DNA from: an uncultured Eubacterium sp. | Lineage (GTDB): Bacteria; Bacillota; Clostridia; Lachnospirales; Lachnospiraceae | Assembly: GCA_910589665.1 (NCBI GenBank) | Contig: CAJUTR010000013.1 | Location: 5,249 to 69,248, forward strand | Length of the DNA: 64,000 nt | Direction: 5' to 3' | Shown: positions 50,753 to 59,057 of the stretch, one piece after another | Layout of the letters: every line of letters begins with the position of its first letter | Numbering within the stretch: position 1 is the first letter of the stretch | Notes under the pieces: model-generated | Seen by the model: the letters and a program-made list of their open reading frames with translations, nothing else | What the model was told of the DNA's origin: nothing | Database searches by the model: none | Position numbers and translations under genes: made by a program

Positions 50753-52057
50753 TTATCCTACTTTCAGCCGGAACTTCTGCTGTGCTCTCTCGTCATCGGC
50801 ATCCATTTTTTCGATAATGGCGCCGAGTCCGCGCAATTTTTCCTCAAAGTTTTCATATCCCCGTTCAATGTAGTGGATCTGCTCCACGACCGTAAATCCC
50901 TCCGAGGCAAGACCCGCGATGACGAGCGCTGCTCCGGCCCGTAGATCCGGGGCGCTCACCGTGGCGCCGGTGAATTGCTCCACGCCGGTTATAATGGCCG
51001 CATTTCCCTCCACATTGATATTGGCTCCCATCCTGCGCAGTTCGCTGATATATTTAAGCCGGGATTCAAAAATCGTTTCCGTTACAATACTCACGCCTTC
51101 CGAAAGGGCAAGTAACGTCGTCATCTGTGGCTGCATGTCCGTCGGAAACCCAGGATACGGCATCGTTTTTACATTAGCGTACCCGAGCCGTTTGTCCGAA
51201 TACACCCGCACGCAGTCATCGTATTCTTCCACTCTCGAGCCGATCTCGAGCAGCTTCGCCGTGATCGCCTCCAAATGCTTGGGAATGACATTTTTGATAT
51301 ACACATCTCCGCCGGTCGCTGCGGCCGCGATCATATACGTCCCCGCCTCGATCTGATCCGGGATGATCGAATATTCGCTTCCATGAAGGCTCTCCACGCC
51401 TTTGATACGGATCGTATCTGTTCCGGCGCCTTTGATATTCGCGCCCATACTGTTCAAAAAGTTTGCCACGTCAACGATATGAGGCTCTTTCGCCGGATTT
51501 TCAATGACCGTTTTTCCCTCCGCCATGCAGGCCGCCATCATAATATTGATCGTCGCTCCCACGCTCGGACAGTCCAGATAAATATGGCTTCCAGTCAGGC
51601 GGTCCGCGTAAGCATCAATCTTTCCGTTGTGGATCGTAACTCTTGCCCCCAGCTGCTCAAATCCTTTTAAGTGCTGGTCGATCGGGCGGCTTCCGATCTG
51701 GCAGCCGCCCGGAAGTGCGACAACCGCTTTTTTATACTTGCCGAGGAGTGCCCCGACAAGATAATAAGACCCCCTGATCTTACGTATATAATCATCGTCT
51801 ACATTCACATCATTGATGAGCGCGCCATTCACACGAACCGTGTGCCGGTCTATGCGCTCCACGATGGCACCGATCCCCTCAATGGCATCCAGCAGCACCC
51901 TTACATCGTCCACATCTGGAAGATTCTCGATCGTAACCGGTTCGTTTGCCATGATCGCCGCCACAATGATGCCGAGCGCGGCATTTTTCGCTCCCCCGAC
52001 CAGAACCTCTCCATGAAGCGGATTCCCGCCTTTTATAATATATTGTTTCATAATCAT
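50753..52057 (-). CDS. murA: UDP-N-acetylglucosamine 1-carboxyvinyltransferase
   Basis: First committed step of peptidoglycan synthesis: transfer of enolpyruvate from PEP to UDP-GlcNAc. The 434-aa protein has IKGGNPLHGEVLVGGAKNAALGIIVAAIMA at the start, the catalytic cysteine in ALPGGCQIGSRPIDQHLKGFEQLGA (fosfomycin-target Cys intact), PYPGFPTDMQPQMTTLLALSEG and RAGAALVIAGLASEGFTVV. The start at 52057 is favoured by GGAG 9 bp upstream; Met two codons later is also possible. The longer ORF from 52117 is not supported. Normal length for the family. Confidence 0.96.
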   Translation of the reverse strand: MIMKQYIIKGGNPLHGEVLVGGAKNAALGIIVAAIMANEPVTIENLPDVDDVRVLLDAIEGIGAIVERIDRHTVRVNGALINDVNVDDDYIRKIRGSYYLVGALLGKYKKAVVALPGGCQIGSRPIDQHLKGFEQLGARVTIHNGKIDAYADRLTGSHIYLDCPSVGATINIMMAACMAEGKTVIENPAKEPHIVDVANFLNSMGANIKGAGTDTIRIKGVESLHGSEYSIIPDQIEAGTYMIAAAATGGDVYIKNVIPKHLEAITAKLLEIGSRVEEYDDCVRVYSDKRLGYANVKTMPYPGFPTDMQPQMTTLLALSEGVSIVTETIFESRLKYISELRRMGANINVEGNAAIITGVEQFTGATVSAPDLRAGAALVIAGLASEGFTVVEQIHYIERGYENFEEKLRGLGAIIEKMDADDERAQQKFRLKVG

Positions 52058-52167
52058 AGTATCATTCTCCATCTTTACGATTTCATCAAAGTACGCAATA
52101 CTTCTATAGTATATCACATATGTCGATTTTGTAAAATGATATTTTTATAACAGATGTTACAAATATA

Positions 52168-52734
52168 TTATGATTTTTTTACGGAGTATCCAAACTTGCC
52201 AATTTTTTCGCCCAGGACAAAATATTCCCCGTGGGAGTACGCCACCAGATCCGTGCTGTTCAGATCAAATTTCCCATTTTCGTCCATATACTCGCCGCTC
52301 ACCTGCACTCCGACCACTTCTGCCACAAACATATGGTGCGAGCCGAGCTCCTTGATCTCTTTTACCCTGCATTCCAGATTTACCGGACTCTCCGCGATGA
52401 TGGGCGCATATGTCAAATGACTGGCTTTTTGTGCCGTCAGGTTCATTTCCTTGAATTTATCGACATCGCGGCCGGACTTCACGCCGCACCAGTCTGTTGC
52501 TCTCGTCAGTTCCCGCGTGGTCAGGTTGATCACAAACTCTCCGGTTTCTTTTATCATATCATACGAATAGCGCTCCGGTCTGACGGATATGGATACCATG
52601 ACCGGATCCGAACAGATCGTCCCTGCCCATGCCACTGTCACAATATTTGGTTTTTCGCCCTCCCTGCCGCAGCTCACCATTACTGCCGGCACGGGATAAA
52701 GCATATTTCCCGGTTTCCACTCCTGCTTCTCCAT
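52168..52734 (-). CDS. Flavin reductase-like / flavoredoxin family protein
   Basis: FMN-binding split-barrel protein of 188 aa: KPGNMLYPVPAVMVSCGREGEKPNIVTVAWAGTICSDPVMVSISVRPERYSYDMIKETGEFVINLTTRELTRATDWCGVKSGRDVDKF is the typical flavoredoxin core. It probably carries electrons or reduces flavin in anaerobic metabolism; the partner is not visible. AAGGAAGG precedes the ATG at 52734; the longer reading adds eight residues. It lies between the TPR/AAA-like gene and murA, all on the minus strand. Confidence 0.9.
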   Translation of the reverse strand: MEKQEWKPGNMLYPVPAVMVSCGREGEKPNIVTVAWAGTICSDPVMVSISVRPERYSYDMIKETGEFVINLTTRELTRATDWCGVKSGRDVDKFKEMNLTAQKASHLTYAPIIAESPVNLECRVKEIKELGSHHMFVAEVVGVQVSGEYMDENGKFDLNSTDLVAYSHGEYFVLGEKIGKFGYSVKKS

Positions 52735-52777
52735 ACACGATCCTTCCTTTCCATTCACTTTCTATTATTTTCAAAAA

Positions 52778-54757
52778 TCACAATTTTACTTTATATGTAA
52801 TCAGCTTTTCAAACTCTTTATGGTAATTCAGAAAACTATCCATCTCATCATAACTTCCTTCCAAAATGAGAACGATCTGCCTTCCGTACTTTTCAATGAG
52901 CGCGCTGAGATTTTTCACGCTCTGGTTCGACAGCGACGGCGCTTCCATGATATACATGCAGCCGCCGATAAATTTTTCCGCCCATTCCTCTAAGTTTATC
53001 GCGTCCAATTTTTCCGCCGAGATCTTTCCGATGTTTTTCGCTTCAAAATAATTCACTTTTCGCAATTCCTTAAACAGCTTTTTGGCGACTGCCAGCGACA
53101 TTCCCGGAGTCCCGCCAGTCAGCGCAAAGTGGATCATGCCGTCTTCCTTGTGGATCTTGTAGATCACACCCTTCAGCGTATTATAACGGATCCCGTTTCT
53201 AGAAACATCCTCGATGATATCAGCCTCTGGCGCAGACGTACCAAGCGGATGGCTCTTAACCGAAACATCCTCGGGTTCGGTCCGCAGTTCTTTCACCGCT
53301 TTTACCCTCTTTTTCCTGCCCGCATTCAGCGAATCATCCAAAACAAGAACTTCCTCCCGGTGCTCCTCCATCTCTTGAAGTTTCTCTTCGAGAGATTCCA
53401 CCGGGTAACTGATCGTCGCAGCCGCTTCGATATTCATATCTAAGGCAGCAGAAGCTTTTTTTAATTCTGTTGGGATTGTTTCCGTCGGATCTTTATCCGA
53501 CGGGGCTGTCTCCACCGTTCGGGTCTCCGTTTTCAGTTTCTCTTCGATCACATCCATATCCTCGTTGGATACGATTTCTTCATCAAACATATCCAGATCG
53601 ACCTTGAAATAGCTGACGATCCGTTTAAACAATCCCGTTCCATGCTCTGGCTCTTTTTCCTGCACATCGGATTGTTCTGGTGCGCTTCCTTTTTCTTCCG
53701 TTGTAAGGGATGTTTTCCTCTCCGCTGCTTCCGCTTCTCGGACGCTTATCGGTTTCTGTTCTGATACTGGCTCTGATTCTCGTTCCTCCGCGACTGGCGG
53801 TTCCGGCAAATTCCGCGTCACTTGCTGCGTGAACTCTAGCACGTTTTCCGCCTTTTCGGGTGTAACCTCTGGTGTGCCCGCCGGCTTCTCAGGCGCAAAT
53901 ACAGGCGCTTTTTCTGACTGATCTGGCACGAACAGCTGTCGTTCCTCTCGTTTTTTCACCTCGCTCGTACTCGCCGGTTCAGGCTCTAACACTGGTTCTT
54001 TTTCTTCTATGACAGGCTCACGCCCTGCCTCCGACTGAATCCCTTGCGCTCCATCAACCGTCTCAACCGAAATGTCTTCCACCTGCGTCGGCGCATACGC
54101 AAAACGAACCCGTCTGTTCGGAAGCTTTTCTTCCAAATCGGGTTCTTCTGGTTCAGGTATTTCATCATTCACGGGTTTTGTCCACAGCGGACTCATACAG
54201 CTTTCCCGCAGCTTCTCTGCCTTTCTCACGATCGTTCCCGTGCCAAACCAGCGCTGAAGATCCTCGCACTCTTTGATACATTGTTCGCGCATGCCCTCCT
54301 GTTCATACAGCCTGGCAAGTTGAAATCCCCATTCTTCCGTATATTCATCTTTCTTCAGATGCTCCAGTATATCGATCAGCTTCTCTCTCGGTTCACCGGC
54401 TGCCTTCGCCAAACGGTAACGCAGTTCATAGGTGTCAAGCGTTATACCGGCAACGATCTCATACGTAAGATACAATTCCCTCGCTTCCTCGATGTCCCCC
54501 ATCCTGATCGTCAGCATAAGAAGACGGTACAGCGCCGGTCTGGACGCCGTCCTGTGATAAGCAATATAATACATTTCTTTTGCAACATCCATCTTCTCCG
54601 CTTTTAAGAAAACTTCAGCAAATAAATACAGATCGGATATGGTTGGAATCTGTTCATAATCCATATCTTCGATTTCTTGCATGGCTTTTAAATACTGATT
54701 TTCCTCAACCAGATTTCTTATCTGCGCACATCGCACCGCCGTATCATATCTGCCCAT
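52778..54757 (-). CDS. TPR protein with disordered middle and degenerate AAA+ C-terminus
   Basis: Residues 1-205 of this 659-aa protein are TPR-like helices. About 205-530 is disordered and very rich in Glu, Pro and Lys. The last 120 residues mirror a CbbX/SpoVK-type AAA+ domain: IHFALTGGTPGMSLAVAKKLFKEL stands where GNPGTGKTTVAR is expected, GGCMYIMEAPSLSNQSVKNL where GGVLFIDEAYSL is expected, and QIVLILEGSYDEMDSFLNYHKEF matches the VVILAGYPDEMEEFL segment. The Walker A Lys-Thr and Walker B Asp are gone, so ATPase activity is unlikely. It starts 44 bp after the CNBD gene stop, so the two form a unit. Function unknown. Confidence 0.75.
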   Translation of the reverse strand: MGRYDTAVRCAQIRNLVEENQYLKAMQEIEDMDYEQIPTISDLYLFAEVFLKAEKMDVAKEMYYIAYHRTASRPALYRLLMLTIRMGDIEEARELYLTYEIVAGITLDTYELRYRLAKAAGEPREKLIDILEHLKKDEYTEEWGFQLARLYEQEGMREQCIKECEDLQRWFGTGTIVRKAEKLRESCMSPLWTKPVNDEIPEPEEPDLEEKLPNRRVRFAYAPTQVEDISVETVDGAQGIQSEAGREPVIEEKEPVLEPEPASTSEVKKREERQLFVPDQSEKAPVFAPEKPAGTPEVTPEKAENVLEFTQQVTRNLPEPPVAEERESEPVSEQKPISVREAEAAERKTSLTTEEKGSAPEQSDVQEKEPEHGTGLFKRIVSYFKVDLDMFDEEIVSNEDMDVIEEKLKTETRTVETAPSDKDPTETIPTELKKASAALDMNIEAAATISYPVESLEEKLQEMEEHREEVLVLDDSLNAGRKKRVKAVKELRTEPEDVSVKSHPLGTSAPEADIIEDVSRNGIRYNTLKGVIYKIHKEDGMIHFALTGGTPGMSLAVAKKLFKELRKVNYFEAKNIGKISAEKLDAINLEEWAEKFIGGCMYIMEAPSLSNQSVKNLSALIEKYGRQIVLILEGSYDEMDSFLNYHKEFEKLITYKVKL

Positions 54758-54801
54758 AACAACCTCTACTTCCGTGGAAACTTCATACGTACTTTATTAC
54801 T

Positions 54802-57120
54802 CTAACTCTTTAAATATTCGGATGTTTTTTGTATCTCCTCAGGAATATCTATTCCATCGCGTCCAAATTTATGTATCACCATATCAATATTTTTAATCGC
54901 CGCTCGATTATCGATCAGATACTTCTTCGCCGCTTCCGCGTACACCGTCTGCCCCTCGATCGCCTTATAGATAGCGCTGGAAAACGGACAATACGTAAAC
55001 AAGATCGTTCTCGCCACACGGCTCAGTTTCATCGCGCCTCTAGACTCACGCAAGATCCAATCCGCATAATCTTTGGCAAATACTTCTTTGTATTTGTTGT
55101 TGCACTGCTGGAGCTGCGCACGTACTTTCTGCTTTCCTTCCATCGAAAGTTCACTGTTTTTTCGGTAAAACTGCAAATAGTCACAATATGCGCTCGTAAG
55201 TGAAGGGGTGAGGAAATCATTCCAGCGGCTTCCCATATCCGTCCGGCACTTCTCCCATCGGAATGCAGAGAGCAGGCGCACCATCTCAGGATCCAGTTCT
55301 TTCTCACACAGAATAGGCATAAAGATCCTTCCTTTTGAACTCCTCTTCTTTCCCTCGATATCCTGCCACATCTGACAGTTTTTCCCATATACAGGGAACA
55401 AAATGACATCCGGCGCGACCCGTTCGATCACGGTCGCTTTTACTCCTTCCGGCTTTTCATACGTAACAAGTTTATCACGGTAAAAGACGGAGTAATCAAT
55501 CTCTTCTACCTTTTTCACTGCCTGATTGATCTTTTCTTCCGTCAGGAACGAATTGCCAATGCTGTTAAAAATCCCATCAGAACATAAGATCGGCACAAAG
55601 GCGCTTATGTTTCCGTTTATGATCTTATCGCCGTAACGGAGCATATTCTGGCACTCAAACTGCAAGCGCTTATCCTTATCCGCCATCTCTGCCGGTATAT
55701 CCTTTTTATCCAAACGCTTTTCTTTCACCAGTTCACGGAGATGGCCTTCGTAATCCAGGTCAAATTCATTTTTCGATGTCAGTTTAACGCCGTCATAAAC
55801 CGCCTTTAGCCATTTGCGCATCGTATAAACCCGGCACTTGTCATCTCCGGTATATTTAACCGGACGAAGTGACACGAGTTCTTCCAGTTCCTTTTCCGTC
55901 AAAAGCTTTTCACTCACAAATCCAAAATCTAAAAATAATTTAACTGCCAGCGGCAGATTTTTATCATCAAAACTCTTCTTAACGACCGCCTCATACACCT
56001 CAAAAAATCCAGCTGCGATCTGCTTGCGCAGTTTCATCTGTTCCGGCGTTTTATCAAACTTATCGGAAAGCTTTGTAAATGTTTCCACATTTTCGATGAA
56101 CTCGCTCTTTACTTTGACATGGATCGGCGCGTAATCGGTAATCTGTTCCAACGAATTGTGCAGCACCTCTACCCCCGGCGTATCCAGTTCTTCCATCTCC
56201 TGCTCGGAAACAGTCTCACCCGACAGCAGCGCAAAATACAAGCGCTCCATACGCTCACGGTCGAGATTGATCTTCATTCCCACTTTATCGTTCAAAAAGA
56301 CTTCAGTATCGTTGATCCTGGAAACGATCTCATCCACAGCGCTGTCGATCAGTCCGTTTTTAATCCCTTTATCCGCCATCGCAAGCGCCAGCTTCGCCAC
56401 GGTTTGGAACAAACTATCCTCATCCAAAACAAGTCCCATAAAATGGCGGTATAGATGTTCTCCATAGAGTCCGCACGCCGTGACGAGCGAGTCAATGACC
56501 TGACACTGTTCACGGTAATGGCTAAAAGCAATATAGGCGCTCCCGCTAAAATATTTCTTTTGTATGTCAATCGGGATCGACGCGCACTGACGGTAATACT
56601 CTGTCTTTTCTGACAGATTGACCGTCCCCTGGGAATATTTCTCCAGTTTTTGGCGGGAAGAAGCTGTATCCACATCAATGCCGCTGCTCTTACCTACCTC
56701 TTCACACAGCAGATATTTCTTATCAATAAATTCATTCAGGGAATCGTTCTCTTTCTTGAACTGCGTCAAACGCTTCAGGAGTTCTACCGTCAAGAAATTC
56801 AGAGACGTTACTAAAAGACCGCAATATTCCGGCTTTGCCCTCAATAGCTGCTCTACGCTCTCCAGTCCTTTGACGGCAAGAATGTATACGGTCACATCAT
56901 CCTTTGCTATGTAGGTAAATGTATGGTTTCCCTTATCAACGTCGCAAATCCCTAAAAAATTGCCCGAGCTGAGGACAGCACACATGCCTTTCGAAACAGC
57001 CTCCACTCTTCCTTTTACCAAAAGTCCGATCGAAGTAACCGCCTCTCCCTTTTCGTACAAAACATCCCCGCTGCTCAGGGAATTCATGCTGTTTATCGTA
57101 ATCTGAACTCGATTTTCCAT
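54802..57120 (-). CDS. Cyclic-nucleotide-binding-domain protein of unknown function
   Basis: The N-terminal 120 residues of this 772-aa protein form a CRP-like cNMP-binding barrel: LSSGDVLYEKGEAVTSIGLLVKGRVEAVSKGMCAVLSSGNFLGICDV. There is no DNA-binding helix-turn-helix after it. The remaining 650 residues are mainly helical, with no domain or transmembrane segment I recognise. The start at 57120 follows AAGGGG; the longer ORF from 57183 reaches the SRP RNA 3' end. It is directly upstream of the TPR/AAA-like gene (44 bp) and probably acts with it. The phosphate-binding Arg typical of true cAMP sites is not evident, so the ligand is open. Confidence 0.78.
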   Translation of the reverse strand: MENRVQITINSMNSLSSGDVLYEKGEAVTSIGLLVKGRVEAVSKGMCAVLSSGNFLGICDVDKGNHTFTYIAKDDVTVYILAVKGLESVEQLLRAKPEYCGLLVTSLNFLTVELLKRLTQFKKENDSLNEFIDKKYLLCEEVGKSSGIDVDTASSRQKLEKYSQGTVNLSEKTEYYRQCASIPIDIQKKYFSGSAYIAFSHYREQCQVIDSLVTACGLYGEHLYRHFMGLVLDEDSLFQTVAKLALAMADKGIKNGLIDSAVDEIVSRINDTEVFLNDKVGMKINLDRERMERLYFALLSGETVSEQEMEELDTPGVEVLHNSLEQITDYAPIHVKVKSEFIENVETFTKLSDKFDKTPEQMKLRKQIAAGFFEVYEAVVKKSFDDKNLPLAVKLFLDFGFVSEKLLTEKELEELVSLRPVKYTGDDKCRVYTMRKWLKAVYDGVKLTSKNEFDLDYEGHLRELVKEKRLDKKDIPAEMADKDKRLQFECQNMLRYGDKIINGNISAFVPILCSDGIFNSIGNSFLTEEKINQAVKKVEEIDYSVFYRDKLVTYEKPEGVKATVIERVAPDVILFPVYGKNCQMWQDIEGKKRSSKGRIFMPILCEKELDPEMVRLLSAFRWEKCRTDMGSRWNDFLTPSLTSAYCDYLQFYRKNSELSMEGKQKVRAQLQQCNNKYKEVFAKDYADWILRESRGAMKLSRVARTILFTYCPFSSAIYKAIEGQTVYAEAAKKYLIDNRAAIKNIDMVIHKFGRDGIDIPEEIQKTSEYLKS

Positions 57121-57189
57121 CTGATACCCCTTCTTTACATACATACTACCTATGTTATCATTATCATCATATTTGTAAAACATCGAATA

Positions 57190-57460
57190 AAAATCCGTGC
57201 GTCCTGCTTCGAATCTCCCTCAAAAGACGTTACCTCTACAGTTAGCTCTATTCAGGCACCCTCACGGCACACAGAAAGGTTTGCTTAGTGCTGCTTCATT
57301 CCTGACCTGACACGGTTCACAAGTTCCTGTTGCGTAAGACCCAAATGTCAACGCCACTTATAAAGGGCAGCTCTCTTTCAAAAGACCCTGGGCAAGACAA
57401 CACCCCTGCTATAGCGGATTGCAGGTACAGGGCACCGCTATCTCCCCGGCTGCACGGAAA
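57190..57460 (-). ncRNA. ffs: Signal recognition particle RNA, large type
   Basis: The minus strand carries a ~270-nt RNA whose ends pair (CCGTGC at the 5' end, GCACGG at the 3' end, then a T-run). The conserved apical domain IV is GTCAGGTCAGGAATGAAGCAGC, with a GGAA tetraloop closed by an A-U pair, and the Alu-type region includes GGGGAGATAGCGGTGCCCTGTA. This is the long Bacillus/Clostridium SRP RNA. It has a perfect promoter and an intrinsic terminator, and is followed by the CNBD gene. Confidence 0.94.
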
Positions 57461-57473
57461 TCTTAACAAAATA

Positions 57474-57502
57474 AGTATAAAGGTTTTTGTTGGTTATGTC
57501 AA
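57474..57502 (-). promoter_or_regulatory. Promoter of SRP RNA
   Basis: Minus-strand TTGACA (57497-57502) and TATACT (57474-57479) with a 17-bp spacer. Confidence 0.88.
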
Positions 57503-57568
57503 GATTTTCACACTCAAAAAACAATTGACATATATTGTTCATAAGTCTTTCCATTTCAAAGGTGGCCT

Positions 57569-58372
57569 ATGCAATTACCTATTTCAATCCTTCCTGGTGA
57601 CACGCGCATGGAATACATCGCCGAAGTTATGGCAAAAAAAGGAGGAACCGTCTGTTCTTCCTGGTCTGACATGCCGGATTCGGGCTATCTGATCTGCGGT
57701 ATCCCCTTTACGAGAGACGGCAGAATGGTAAATACTTCCATCTCTGATCCGCTTTCCATCCGCAGCTTTTTAGGGATGCTGACTGGATCGCATATCATCA
57801 TCGGAGGAAATCTTTCAAAAAATGTGATTTCATACTGCACCTATCACGGCATAAAGTACTACGATGTCATGACATCTCCCGCGTTCGTATCAAAAAATGC
57901 CCGACTGACCGCAGAAGGCCTTCTGATACCACTGCTGTCAAAAACCACTTTTTCGATCTGCGACTGCCGGGTACTGCTGGCAGGCTATGGGAACTGCGGA
58001 AAAGAGATTGCTGACATCCTTCAGCTTTTTACAAACGATATTTACATTTACGATACAAATCCCGCCGCCATGAAAGCTGCCAAGTCCAGGCATTTTAAGA
58101 CTGTTTCCGAAAAGGAGCTGCGTGACAGGAACCATAGCGTACATCAAATAAATATCATCATAAACACCTCCCCCGTAAATCCATTTCACAACCAGGTATG
58201 GGAAAGCTTTTCCAGCAATTGCACGATCTTTAACATCGCTTCGTTTGCCCTGAAGCTTCCTCGTCCGCTCTCGGAACGGGTCTTTGACTGTCCTGGTATT
58301 CCCGGAAAATACGCACCAAAGACAGCTGGTCATATCATCGCCAAAGAGATCTGCAATCATTTCAAACTTTAA
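57569..58372 (+). CDS. dpaA: Dipicolinate synthase subunit A
   Basis: NAD(P)-binding subunit of the enzyme that makes dipicolinic acid in the mother cell for the spore core. The 267-aa protein has the family N-terminus (ILPGDTRMEYIAEVMAKKGGTV), LTAEGLLIPLLSKTTFSICDCRVLLAGYGNCGKEIADILQ with a GxGxxG Rossmann motif, then INIIINTSPVNPF and PGKYAPKTAGHIIAKEI. AAGGTGG precedes the start. It is shorter than the Bacillus SpoVFA but complete. spoVFB follows 36 bp downstream. A mother-cell sigma-K promoter is expected; a CATATATTG sequence near 57528 is a weak candidate only. Confidence 0.92.
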   Translation: MQLPISILPGDTRMEYIAEVMAKKGGTVCSSWSDMPDSGYLICGIPFTRDGRMVNTSISDPLSIRSFLGMLTGSHIIIGGNLSKNVISYCTYHGIKYYDVMTSPAFVSKNARLTAEGLLIPLLSKTTFSICDCRVLLAGYGNCGKEIADILQLFTNDIYIYDTNPAAMKAAKSRHFKTVSEKELRDRNHSVHQINIIINTSPVNPFHNQVWESFSSNCTIFNIASFALKLPRPLSERVFDCPGIPGKYAPKTAGHIIAKEICNHFKL

Positions 58373-58408
58373 TCATCATTCAAGAAAGAACAAGAAAGGA
58401 CGAACATT

Positions 58409-59008
58409 ATGTCTATGGATTTTACAAACAAAAATATTGGCATCGCCATCACTGGCTCCTATTGCACATACCAAAAGGTATTTGAAGAATTAAAACATCT
58501 GGCGACAACCGGAGCCAACCTCTACCCTATATTTTCTGACCACGCGTCGACGACAGACAGCCGTTTCGGGAGCTGCAAAGATTTCCTGAAACGAGCAGAA
58601 GAGATCACCGGACGCAAACCGATCACAACGATACCCGATGCGGAACCAATCGGGCCAGGCGCGCTGTTTGACATACTTGTCATCGCTCCCTGTACCGGAA
58701 ACACGCTTTCCAAACTGGCAAACGGAATTTCCGACACGCCCGTTCTGATGGCAGCAAAAGCGCATCTGAGGAACAACAGACCGCTTGTCGTGGCCCTCTC
58801 CACAAATGACGCGCTCGGTATGAACTTGAAAAATATCGGTATCCTGTTGAACACGAAGAACATTTATTTTATCCCTTTTGGGCAGGATAATTATAAGACA
58901 AAACCAAATTCCATGATCGCCCATATGGAATTTTTGGGCGAAACGATCGAACATGCGCTGCTGGGCAAGCAGTTACAGCCTGTGATCCAGGGGCCATGCC
59001 CCAAATAG
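58409..59008 (+). CDS. dpaB: Dipicolinate synthase subunit B
   Basis: Flavoprotein-like subunit (199 aa) of dipicolinate synthase. It shows the flavodoxin/HFCD fold pattern NIGIAITGSYCTYQKVFEELKHLATTGANLYPIFSDHA, then ITTIPDAEPIGPGALFDILVIAPCTGNTLSKLANGISDTPVLMAAKAHLRNNRPLVVALSTNDALGMNLKNIGILLNTKNIYFIPFGQDNYKTKPNSMIA, which agrees with SpoVFB. AAAGGA lies 9 bp before the start. It sits between dpaA and the asparagine synthetase gene. Confidence 0.95.
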   Translation: MSMDFTNKNIGIAITGSYCTYQKVFEELKHLATTGANLYPIFSDHASTTDSRFGSCKDFLKRAEEITGRKPITTIPDAEPIGPGALFDILVIAPCTGNTLSKLANGISDTPVLMAAKAHLRNNRPLVVALSTNDALGMNLKNIGILLNTKNIYFIPFGQDNYKTKPNSMIAHMEFLGETIEHALLGKQLQPVIQGPCPK

Positions 59009-59057
59009 ACAAGGGCCATGTCCGAAAGAAGTGTAAAATTAGAAAAGAGGAAATATT

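Noticed and set aside
54802..57183. CNBD protein as a CRP-type transcription factor
   Set aside because: No helix-turn-helix follows the barrel; the rest is long, helical and unrelated to CRP/FNR.
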